Shown in pieces: positions 23,420 to 32,453 of a stretch of 64,000 bases of DNA (position 1 is its first letter; every line of letters starts with the position of its first letter). Origin of the DNA: Pristionchus mayeri (lineage: Eukaryota; Nematoda; Chromadorea; Rhabditida; Neodiplogasteridae); the NCBI GenBank assembly GCA_036245805.1, contig BTRK01000006.1:39932901-39996900 (forward strand). Reading direction: 5' to 3'. The notes beneath the pieces are model-generated. The model was not told the origin of the DNA and searched no databases. It saw only the letters and a program-made list of their open reading frames with translations. The translations under genes and the position numbers were made by a program.

Positions 23420-24076
23420 TAGGGCTGTCAAATGAAGAGAATTTCGACAAATGAAGAGAGGGATTTTCCCTCCCTCTCATTCTCTCTTCACGAAGAATGA
23501 CCCGGTCGTTCTCGCTCTTCATGAAGAGCGATTTTAACAGAAACAGTTCTAACTTGAGACCAGTTATCGTTTTTGGATTGAAAATTAAGAATCGACAGTA
23601 ACAAATATTAATGAAGTATGTGTAATGAATTTAGCCCATGCATATCATTTCAATATTGATTTTACAGGCAACCCCATGAGAATCCCTAATGTATCAGTCT
23701 TTTCTCTGCGAAATATTCATGAAAAGCTTCGAAAATATTCCTATAACCATAACTTTTCATGCTCTTTCCAATGGTATACATCGCATGACTGCAAATCAAC
23801 TTTTATTTGTCAATGGCGGCAGGTTAAAATGAACCCGCATGAGTGTAAAATCTCACTTAGTGATTAAGCAAATGATGCCTTAACATCTGATAATAGCAAC
23901 CTTTCATATGAGATGTAATTCGAGTCAAAATCGATCGTTTTTCTTCATGAAGAAAGCGTCGTTCTTCATGAAGAGAGACCGGGTCACTCTGTCTCTTCAT
24001 GAAGAATGACGCCGCTCAGCGCGCCTTTGTGAGTGAGAATGAAATCTTCATCTTCTCTCTTCATTTGACAGCTCTA
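23420..24076. mobile_element. 657-bp hAT-type MITE
   Basis: Ends TAGGGCTGTCAAATGAAGAG and its complement (one G/A change), flanked by the 8-bp duplication ATCCAGAT (23412-23419 and 24077-24084). The TAGGG start with an 8-bp duplication fits hAT. Internally, both ends contain several small palindromes of the CTTCATGAAG type. It is non-coding and lies 14 bp past the duplication from the stop of the DNase II gene, so it may sit in the 3' UTR. Confidence 0.85.
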
Positions 24077-25090
24077 ATCCAGATCTGTCCGCCATCATCA
24101 ACAGCTTGTCATCTGCAAAGAGCAGTTTGATTGCGATTATTTGAAAGATTATGCGCATTGGGAATGTGACCTAGAAGATCACTAACCTCTTTGATGGTAT
24201 CGTACGCCATCCAGAGCTCGTCGTCGGTGATGCACACAGCTCCGCCTCCTCGCTTACACTGCGAAGTCTGCAAAGTAGTCCATAATAAATGAACGGGAGC
24301 AGTATTAATGCTCCGATCACTTTGCCAAATTCGAATCACGCACCGTTCTGTTGATGTCACCGATGCAGACAACTTTATTATTCGCATCGAGCGTTCTGCC
24401 GTATTTCGAGTGGTCTTTTGAAGACTTGAATTCATTCGATCCGCCTATCTGCAATAGGACTATTGAAAAATTCTGAATTCTAATATCGTAGACCTTGACT
24501 TCCTTGGCATCATACACGGGGTAGAGACTTTCGCACACTGTGCCAATCTCGTACCCGCGAATCCACGACTCCACTTCGAGCGAACCATACACTGGAGCAA
24601 CAGCTCCCGCCCACAGATCTGACATAGGTGCCTTTGAAACTCTGCATTTTGTGTATAGCACACCACAATGGAGCTTCATCAAGTTCAAAATGAACGGTGA
24701 GAGGTGTGGTGGAAACGCAAGCCATCACAAAGTAAGAGTAGGACATGCCATCGTTGAAGAGATGAGTCTTGGCGAAGACGTCCATCTTCGTTGTCTCTGC
24801 ACCTTTGACAACTAGACTCTGCACGAGGTTTGTGTTGTCCGGATCCTTGTTGTATTTCTTGTTCAGCACCTGGAAAAAGTGTAATTTGGAAATAAAAATG
24901 AATTCACTCAATGTACCGATATGAATTGAACTTCCTCTACTTCGCTAGATCGCGACGACTCTCGCCTGTACAAGATCGGGTGCGATCTGGGCAGCCCATT
25001 CGGGAAGGCGGTAGGAGTAGATGTCGGGGTGGTTGTAGAATAAAATGGTACCTGACACTGGCTCGTATTTGATGGAAAAGTTGTACTTGG

Positions 25091-25403
25091 TGTTATGTAA
25101 AGGCCCCTGCCTTGTACTGCTTAGTCAAATACCACAAGTTGTTTACTCCCTCTCCCCTCTCTCCCTCGAGTGCAGTTGTTGACTCGCTTCCCTTCTCTCC
25201 CTATTCCCAGGACGGGTAGATCACTGACCCCCTCCGCCTCTCTGCCTCGTGTGTTATTGATTGCCTCGCACCCTCTTCCCTTCGATTCTAGTCAGTCTTG
25301 TCTCGTTTGGAGTTGGAGAGCTGTGCTCGTGTTTTCTCTCTTCTGCTTAGATAAAGCTTCTCCCTTTATGCTCTTGGAGTTGGGACAGGCAAGCTACACA
25401 ACA
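25091..25403 (+). repeat. 5' LTR
   Basis: 313 bp, TG...CA ends, nearly identical to the 3' LTR. Confidence 0.92.
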
Positions 25404-25458
25404 TTGGCGTTCAGTACTCACGAGTAGGATTGCCTGTTCCCGTTTGTTCTTGTTTCGT

Positions 25459-25619
25459 AATCGGTAGTAGCCGATTTGAGCTAGAAAGGGTAGCAGCCCG
25501 ATCTTTCTCTGCTTTGTGTCGGTAGTAGCCGATCACATTAGCCATCGTTCTAAGTAACACTGGATTGGTAGTCGCCGGTCGCAGCAGTTAGCGTAAACTC
25601 GCCACTGGTAGTCGCCAGT
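25459..25619 (+). promoter_or_regulatory. series of five hexaloop hairpins in the retroelement leader
   Basis: Short stem-loops with loop UAG(U/C)(A/C)G: AATCGG-TAGTAG-CCGATT (25459-25476), GGG-TAGCAG-CCC (25488-25499), TCGG-TAGTAG-CCGA (25519-25532), ATTGG-TAGTCG-CCGGT (25564-25579, with G-U pairs) and ACTGG-TAGTCG-CCAGT (25604-25619). The stems change on both sides while pairing is kept. The position between LTR and gag start is where packaging and dimerisation signals lie in retroelements. The function is inferred. Confidence 0.6.
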
Positions 25620-25674
25620 AAACGTTGTTCCTGCTGTACTCGATCGATCGATCGTAAGTACACGTGTCACAAGG

Positions 25675-27975
25675 ATGCCAGGTGGAGCGAGTGGGACCGG
25701 CGGAGATGCAAATGGAGAGGCGATGCAAATGATCGCTCAGATGCTCGCGGCACAGAAAGAACAGAATGAACTGTTGAGAGCACAAATGGAAAGCCAGAAA
25801 GAGCAAATGGAGAAACAGAATGAGGCCATTCAGACGCTGCTGAATGAGAGACCGGAGAGATCGGATGTCACGTCGGAGATGTCGAATGGAAACAGACACA
25901 GAGGACCAAGCATCGATTCTCTCGAGAAACAGATCAGGAATTTCTCGTATAACCCGGAGGACGGGGTGACATTCGATACGTGGATTGACCGTCACAGAGA
26001 GATATTCGAGAAAGATCTGGCAGAGATGGTTGATAGTGATAAAGGAAGATTACTGCTCAGACATGTCGATGACAAAGTGTACAAGCAGTTCACTGATCAC
26101 ATCAGACCAAAGAGGCCATCGGATCTCAAGTTCGAAGAGATCGTCACAAAAATGCAGGACTTGTTTGGAGACAAAAAGACGGTATTTGAGAAGAGACTAG
26201 ACGTGTTCGGACTCAAGATGTCTAAGCTGAAGTGTGATGATATCAAGGCGTTTTCATCGATCGTAAACAGAGTAGTGGAAGAGGCAAATATCAAGGATAT
26301 GCCTCTGAAGCAGTTCAAAGCAATTGTGATGCTGACGGGAATGGATCTTCCCAGACACGTTGCTAATATGTTCCATGTGATGAATGGAATCAGATCTGAA
26401 GAGAAGCCGACGATTCAGTCAATTCTCGGAATAGTGGATATGTACAAGGAAGTGTACGGGGATGCGCAATTGGATGCAAACCAGAACAATATGCACGTGA
26501 ATGCAGTGAGAAACTGCGGTCGATACAGAGATCAAAGACCAAGTGAGACTGAAGCAGATGAGAAACAGCGATGTGCCGGGTGTGATCGGCTTCACAAGCG
26601 ATCTGAATGCCCTAACGCGAGTTCTGTGTGCTTCAACTGCAATCAGATTGGTCACCATGCATGTAGATGTCCGCATGAGAAACAAGGCGACAATGAGGAG
26701 CCAAGCCATGAAAACAAGGCCCGTGTAATTGTGAACGAGAGTGTACAGAGGAATTCCTCGTTCGACGTCGAAATGAGACTCAACGGGAAGGCTGTCACAA
26801 TGATCGCAGATACGGGATCCGATTTGACTATCATTTCGGAGGAATCTTGGATAGAGGCAGGAAGGCCACTACGTGTACGGACCAAGGAAAATGCGATGTG
26901 TGCTAATGCGTCGAGTCTAAAGTTGACGGGAATATGCCAGCTGGATATCGGATTGAATGGAGCGACGATAAGAAGCAGAGTGTTCATCAGTAAATCGAAG
27001 TTGAATATCCTCGGAAAGGATAACTTCAGGAAATTCTTTCAGCTGATTCCCAGATCGGTGAAAGTGTGTGAAGTGGAACCGAGGAGAGCAAGTTCGGTTG
27101 ACCGCAGTGCGGGACCACTCATGAACAAAGCGACTGACCTGAAGGAGGGGTCGCCCGAGAGAGTAGTGATTGACCAAGAGGAGGGATCACTAAAGGAAAC
27201 AGCAGTTGACCGAAACATGGGACTGCCCGAGAACAGAGTGACTGACCAAGAGAAGGGGTCACCTGAGGAACTAGTGATTGACCTAGTAGAGGGATCACTA
27301 GAGGAATCTGCAGTTGACCTACTGGAGGGACTGCCCGAGAATACAGCGACTGACCACAATAAGGGGTCGCTCGATGAATCAGTGATTGACCTAAATGAGG
27401 GATCACTGAGGAGACTACGTAAGCCCGGATCAAGCGCGAACTGTGGAAGTTCGTTGAATTCTGATTGCCGGAAGGAGGCATTCAGTGGCGATCCTGGGGC
27501 TGAGGAGATGTGTCTCGAGAATTCTATCGATGATAAAACGGCCTTCCACGACAAGATTCCGCCTGAAAAGTTGACATTGTCAGAATCAAAAGTAACGAAC
27601 TGCCAGGATGCGGTACGTAGTAAAGATCTGACAAAGGCTTGTGAATGGAATCGTGTAAGGAGTGAATCACGAATGTTCCTATTGAACGGAAATGAATCCG
27701 TGATTGATGATAAGGGTAACGAATGTGATACGTCATGTACACTCACAATGGCAACGTCATCGAGTTCGAGCGCAACGGCAACGTCATCGAGTTCAAGTGC
27801 AATTGCATCTGCATCGCGTTCGAGTGTGCATCAACGAGGGCAACTACACGAGTTTTCATCGAGTCTCGCCGTGCAACGTCGAAGAAAGAACGAGCCCACA
27901 GAAGTAGTGGAGAACGACAGTACGACACTCGGAATGAGTCCCTCTGACCAAAGTTCATCAACCGTGGCCCATTGA
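25675..27975 (+). CDS. Gag-protease polyprotein of the LTR element
   Basis: 766 aa. Residues ~15-62 form a Gln/Glu-rich coiled coil (AAQKEQNELLRAQMESQKEQ). Residues ~85-260 resemble a capsid-like Gag domain (TFDTWIDRHREIFEKDL). Two zinc knuckles follow at ~300-330: CAGCDRLHKRSEC and CFNCNQIGHHACRC. A retropepsin-like active site (MIADTGSDLTII) lies near residue 380. From ~480 there are about eight 12-residue repeats (VIDQEEGSLKE, AVDRNMGLPEN and similar), then a Ser-rich tail. The frame is open throughout. ATG at 25675 follows the hairpin leader; a GTAAGT at 25652 could be a splice donor. Retroviral-type Gag packages RNA, and protease would cleave it. Confidence 0.9.
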   Translation: MPGGASGTGGDANGEAMQMIAQMLAAQKEQNELLRAQMESQKEQMEKQNEAIQTLLNERPERSDVTSEMSNGNRHRGPSIDSLEKQIRNFSYNPEDGVTFDTWIDRHREIFEKDLAEMVDSDKGRLLLRHVDDKVYKQFTDHIRPKRPSDLKFEEIVTKMQDLFGDKKTVFEKRLDVFGLKMSKLKCDDIKAFSSIVNRVVEEANIKDMPLKQFKAIVMLTGMDLPRHVANMFHVMNGIRSEEKPTIQSILGIVDMYKEVYGDAQLDANQNNMHVNAVRNCGRYRDQRPSETEADEKQRCAGCDRLHKRSECPNASSVCFNCNQIGHHACRCPHEKQGDNEEPSHENKARVIVNESVQRNSSFDVEMRLNGKAVTMIADTGSDLTIISEESWIEAGRPLRVRTKENAMCANASSLKLTGICQLDIGLNGATIRSRVFISKSKLNILGKDNFRKFFQLIPRSVKVCEVEPRRASSVDRSAGPLMNKATDLKEGSPERVVIDQEEGSLKETAVDRNMGLPENRVTDQEKGSPEELVIDLVEGSLEESAVDLLEGLPENTATDHNKGSLDESVIDLNEGSLRRLRKPGSSANCGSSLNSDCRKEAFSGDPGAEEMCLENSIDDKTAFHDKIPPEKLTLSESKVTNCQDAVRSKDLTKACEWNRVRSESRMFLLNGNESVIDDKGNECDTSCTLTMATSSSSSATATSSSSSAIASASRSSVHQRGQLHEFSSSLAVQRRRKNEPTEVVENDSTTLGMSPSDQSSSTVAH
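27119..27420 (+). repeat. 36-bp tandem repeats inside gag
   Basis: About eight 12-codon units with consensus x-x-V-x-D-x-x-x-G-S-P-E. Units alternate in threes (VID..EGSL, AVD..GLPE, TD..KGSPE), which suggests a 108-bp higher-order period. Confidence 0.75.
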
Positions 27976-28038
27976 TTATTGCCTCGTTGTAATTGACTTT
28001 TATATCAGATTCACCCTCAGTTGAATCTTGGAGGGAGG

Positions 28039-28350
28039 TGTTATGTAAAGGCCCCTGCCTTGTACTGCTTAGTCAATTACCACAAGTTGTTTACTCCCTC
28101 TCCCCTCTCTCCCTCGAGTGCAGTTGTTGACTCGCTTCCCTTCTCTCCCTATTCCCAGGACGGGTAGATCACTGACCCCTCCGCCTCTCTGCCTCGAGTG
28201 TTATTGATTGCCTCGCACCCTCTTCCCTTCGATTCTAGTCAGTCTTGTCTCGTTTGGAGTTGGAGAGCTGTGCTCGTGTTTTCTCTCTTCTGCTTAGATA
28301 AAGCTTCTCCCTTTATGCTCTTGGAGTTGGGACAGGCAAGCTACACAACA
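28039..28350 (+). repeat. 3' LTR
   Basis: 312 bp, TG...CA ends. It is preceded by the purine-rich priming tract at about 28,027-28,038. Confidence 0.92.
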
Positions 28351-29550
28351 CTTGGTATTACAGTAAGAGATGACAGAATTTATAATCCTTACAAATTTGC
28401 ACTGCATTTCTTTCATAGTCGCATCTTGTTTACTACAGTATCCCATATGCTTACCGAGCTGTGCGAGTCAGAGGAACTGCTGTCCGTAGTCCGTGGCCGT
28501 GAATGGGTACACGTATTTGTCAGCCTGTGGGAACTTGGGCACCGAGTGGATCAGCCAGATGCCCGAACCAGAGTCCTTGTCAAAAAGAAGAATCCCAGAA
28601 AATGGGCAATCTTTAAAGTCCCTCTCCTAATTGGTTCTTCTCATCATGGTCTGTAAATAAGTAATGAGGTTAGGAATAAGCAATGATAGTAGACGAGATT
28701 ACGAGCCCACTACGAATCCTAAACAAAGCGAAATAATGCACCTTTTCTGTGTCCTTTCTCGACCGAGGCAGCCTCGCTGACAATGCCGGCCATGTGCAAC
28801 TTCAGTTCAGTCCCATTGACAGCCGGCTGAAATGGCCACCTCCTCATGTTCCAATCATTCTTTATCACAACGAATGCGATGGATTTGATAGGATGATTTT
28901 ATAAATAGGAGTGCGTTTATGTTTACATGAAGTGGAATTATCTCAGCCAAATGAGAAGAAAACCTCAAATTCATTACTATCCGTGCTACAGCATGATTGA
29001 TGTAGCGGCGCACAAATATGATTCACTGCGGGTGGACAGAATCTTATCAGTGAGCCACTTGATGGATGCTCCACTGGTCAAGCCACTTTACAAACACAAC
29101 AATTTTGCTGAAATAAACTCAAGAAATAAAAGGGATTTTACCTCATCGTTGTAGAAGACGTGTAGGACATCTCCATCATCCATTCGGTCGTAGTAAGGCG
29201 CGAGTGTATAACCGATTGCCTAAAGTCATATTTAGCGCGTATTAAAGAAGATATTCACTATAAATAAGTTTCACTTACGTTGTGCGGCTGTTTTAGAGAG
29301 ACTGGAGAGGGTTTGAAAGAGGATTTGCTAGTCGAGTCAAGATAATAAAATCCATAACCGTCATCCGAGTCCGAAGGCTCACCAGCCATCTCTGGGAATT
29401 TGTAAGCAGCGAACCTGGGGAATAATGAATCGAAATCGTTGAAGATGATGATAACACTCACCACGGAACGTCGAAGTTGTACTGGTTCTGGCACGAAATT
29501 GCAGATGTGGTGTGAATAAAAACGAGTACTAACAGGATTCGGTAGATCAT

Positions 29551-30118
29551 ATCTACAAGTACTGTTTTGAAAATAAAAACTGCGTGAGAAACGTGACACA
29601 GGAAAGAGCGGGCGAGCATGATCGTCAAAGTATTTACAGGCAATATCTATAAATAAATTGTAAGTAAAACAACTAGATAGTATGGACATCGTGGCGACAA
29701 AAAATTAACCCACTATGGAATAACGACAGAGCACCGATGATAAGTGCCGTATCAAGTGACGGTGATTAGCCTGATAAGAACAGACATGACAGGATGAGTG
29801 TCAGGGGAATTAATTGGTATCAGTATTTGATGATTACAAATGAGGCTCTAGCGTAACAATAATATGAATTAATCATCGCCAGGACACAATAAATCACAAT
29901 TCGCAATGATTAGATGAAAAAATGCGCGTTTACAAGAAATGTTTATCAACGGTGCAATATGTCGATGCATCTACGCTTTACTGCCTCTTGAAGTATCGCT
30001 TCGCTACCATTCCATTGAACTCCAGTGTCTTAATTAGAATTGTTATCATCATAATATCATACCGTAATATTAACGATGATATATTCTAATCATCGAACCT
30101 GTACCAACTCATCACCCA
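29551..30118. other. intergenic
   Basis: Upstream region of the DNase II gene and downstream of the LBP gene. No gene or repeat is recognised. Confidence 0.5.
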
Positions 30119-30852
30119 CTAATTCGTATTTGTATTCGTCCTCCTTCTGTTCGGCCTAAATTGTAAATTGTCCATCAAGTCGAATAATGCTCTCACATCC
30201 GGATCGGTGGGAATGTGTTTCTCATACAGTGCTTCATCACGGAGGGTGAAAGTGATCTTAAAGTCGTTTTTCTTATCTGAAGAGGAAATAACTGAGGTCA
30301 CTCTTTATCCATAAACATAATTATGTATTATTGTTATCACACCATCGTATTCATACTGTCGTTTCTGGAGCAGATTAATGGAGAAAGTGTGAGATAGTGA
30401 ACGGGGGGGGGAGGTGTGAGATAGTGTGACCCGACAAAATGAGCAAACCTTGTGGTTGGATCCGTCCAGTCCCTCCCCAATGAACTCCTGCCCCAGCACT
30501 ATATTCTTGTAGTGCATATCCTTTTTCGTCGTCAGGTTATCAAAGTTGAACGTGTTGGGGCCGGCCTGAGAATCGGCAGGATTATGCTTTTCCTCTGAGT
30601 TCCCATACCTTTGTGAAAACTTTGTCAACGCCAGCGAGAGAGACGAGACGACGGGTAAACCACCCGTAGCCTGATCATTTATTTTCGAAAATAGGTTCGA
30701 AAATCCGGCGACTAACCCTTCTCCTTCATGTACTCGTCGAAGTTGTCAGAGCGATCGATGGAGAATTTGCCGAAGAATTGCTCGGGAAGATTGTCAGCGT
30801 ACACACACGACAGAGAGAAGACGAGAAGACAGAGGAGAGGAAGAGAAGCCAT
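30119..30852 (-). CDS. secreted fatty-acid-binding protein (nematode LBP type)
   Basis: Family role: small beta-barrel that carries fatty acids extracellularly. Exon 1 (30852-~30718) has a signal peptide (MASLPLLCLLVFSLSCVYA), then PEQFFGKFSIDRSDNFDEYM. Exon 2 (about 30,672-30,610) gives YGWFTRRLVSLAGVDKVFTK after a phase-1 join. Exon 3 (to about 30,450) gives FNFDNLTTKKDMHYKN and GQEFIGEGLDGSNHK. The last exon (about 30,280-30,119) gives DFKITFTLRDEALYEKHIPT and an unusual Arg/Asn/Thr tail. Between exons 2 and 3 the coding frame changes within a few bases at about 30,600-30,625, with no normal intron, which suggests a frameshift or a sequence error. The usual C-terminal RxW motif is not found. 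It is a real homologue of doubtful integrity. Confidence 0.72.
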
Positions 30853-32326
30853 GCCTGAATTAGAATGAAGAACGGAAGAGCAGTAGAAAGGGGAAAGGGA
30901 GCAATTCAATGATTAATCTAAACGAATTTCCTGATATATACCCACTGTCAAGAGTACAAAAACTGCCCGATGTAAACAGGAAGAGAGTTCCCTTGGGTCC
31001 AATGGCCGAAGATTAACTACGAATGATGAGCTACAATCTATATTAGCTATAAAAACCGCATCCGTCAATTGAATTCTTACTAATTCTTGTGCGTTTACAT
31101 TACGTTCATAATTTATTGTAAGGAAGTATCCAGCATCTAATTCATCTCGTATATACAGCAGATAAGACCAATCAACGTCAGATCGATAAGCCAACCTCAG
31201 TGCGTCAATGTTCGAAACGAAGCAAAACAGTTTTGTCTTTGCACTAAACTATCTCTCAAAGGCTAGAGAAACGAGAGAAAGCGCGTAAAGTGGGGGGGGA
31301 AGAGGAGAGAAGAAGAAAGAGGGAGAGGAGAAGGAGAGACCATTCGCATTGTTCGTTCACGAATCTCCGCTCTCCATTGATGTTTACGTTTGGATAAATG
31401 ACTGATGTAATCTGTAATCTGCAAACCCTCTGTAAATCATCAACCACTTGGCAATGCAAAAACGAGTTCATATTATTGAAATTATTATATCTACTGTAAG
31501 GTCACCATGGCATATAGCAATAACGAAGTGATATGCGGGCTAGTTATTCGATGGCTTGTGGAAAGGAATTAGGAATATAAAAGGAATAGATACTGCGTGG
31601 CAGAGTACGTGTTAATAGTAACCCACTCGATATGAGGTAAGAGGTGTGAACAATATTCAAATCAGGTTATTTCGTGAAGTGGTTCGCTGCAGAACTCGTC
31701 ATCTGAATTCGCTGGTGCCGTGCAACTTCTTCTCCGTCACCGACGATGCTTCACCGACATTAGGTCGGATGAGGACTATGACGTCATGCGATATATCAAA
31801 GTCGTCATGACGTCATAGTTCTCATCCAACCTAGATCCCGCTTCACCTTACTCATCGTCGTTGCAATCCCACTTCCGCGTTGGGGGGAGATTCTTGATCA
31901 ATTAACTCTGTTATCTCTTGAGGAAATGCGCAAAAAGCCGTCTCGTTAGAAGATCGCGCGGGCGTAGGCTTAACACTCATGATTCCCACTAATGGGCACT
32001 CCTTGTGGTGGCCGGAGCGAAGGGCTGACTCACAGGGTTGCGCAACGTTTAACGAAACAGACTTTGGTCAAAAGTAAATTCATTTAAAATTATAGTATCG
32101 CTGCAACTTCAAATGGTAGATAGCAATGTTCGCATATACTTCAACCCGGTCTACCATCCGATACCATGATCACCACCACCATGTACATTCTGTCGCAGAC
32201 GTCATGCTCGTCTACTTCGTCCACTGTGATGCGCGTCCTACGGCTAGTAAAGAAGGACAACGCAGCAAGCAAACGTCACGTCCAGTCATCTCCTTCGAGA
32301 AAACTTTCCTCTTTCCCCATGGAAGG
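30853..32326. other. intergenic with a small perfect-stem hairpin
   Basis: No gene is recognised. A G-rich purine stretch lies at about 31,290-31,340. See the separate hairpin at 31,761. Confidence 0.5.
31761..31832. repeat. 72-bp inverted repeat with CRE-like cores
   Basis: 28-bp arms (TAGGTCGGATGAGGACTATG... and complement, two mismatches) around a 16-nt loop. Each arm ends in ATGACGTCAT, a palindromic bZIP (CRE) site. It may be a tiny MITE (it starts TA and ends TA) or a cruciform/regulatory site. Confidence 0.75.
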
Positions 32327-32384
32327 GCCCGAGAGGGCGGAGCTTGGCATATCAGAGCCCGAGAGGGCGGAGCTTGGCATATTC
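32327..32384 (+). repeat. 30-bp direct duplication upstream of a receptor gene
   Basis: GCCCGAGAGGGCGGAGCTTG occurs at 32,327 and 32,357, followed by GCATAT. It lies 70-130 bp before the start of serpentine receptor 1, so it may be a duplicated promoter element. Confidence 0.7.
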
Positions 32385-32453
32385 AGGAATAAAAAGCCTG
32401 AATAAGCCTAAATTTATTCCATTTTTTCCACCCTACTGCGTGTCACTCTATCG

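Larger units (their letters stand above)
25091..28350 (+). mobile_element. LTR retrotransposon with gag-protease only
   Basis: The two LTRs (25091-25403 and 28039-28350) start TGTTATGTAAAGG and end CTACACAACA, with only a handful of differences. The 5-bp target duplication is CTTGG (25086-25090 and 28351-28355). A purine tract (GGAGGGAGG) ends just before the 3' LTR. The single long frame encodes Gag and an aspartic protease. Only about 60 bp lie between its stop and the 3' LTR, so reverse transcriptase, RNase H and integrase are absent. The element is non-autonomous and must be moved by another element's enzymes. Its insertion was recent, judging by LTR identity. Confidence 0.92.
24098..29550 (-). 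pseudogene. DNase II family gene (nuc-1/crn-like), disrupted
   Basis: Family role: acid endonuclease of lysosomes that degrades DNA of engulfed dead cells. Exons: 29550-29462 (signal peptide MIYRILLVLVFIHTTSA, then NFDVPW), 29414-29279 (FAAYKFPE), 29220-29142, 28859-28742 (EKGHRKG), 28595-28455 (GILLFDKDSG, IWLIHSVPKFP), 25085-~24957 (NFSIKYEPVSGTILFYNHPD), ~24868-24660, ~24650-24500, ~24460-24345 (EFKSSKDHSKYG with the catalytic HSK; CIGDINRT), 24269-24193 (QCKRGGGAVCITDDELW) and 24112-24098 (MTSC, stop). Lesions: TGA at 28468-28470 replaces a Cys. The acceptor before 28595 is CTG rather than CAG. TAG at 24945-24947 is in frame unless a GC donor at 24965 is used. A 3.3-kb LTR element lies in the intron before exon 6. 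It is probably inactive. Confidence 0.82.

Noticed and set aside
26097..27746. Minus-strand frames over gag
   Set aside because: Opposite-strand shadows; the plus frame has zinc knuckles and a protease motif.
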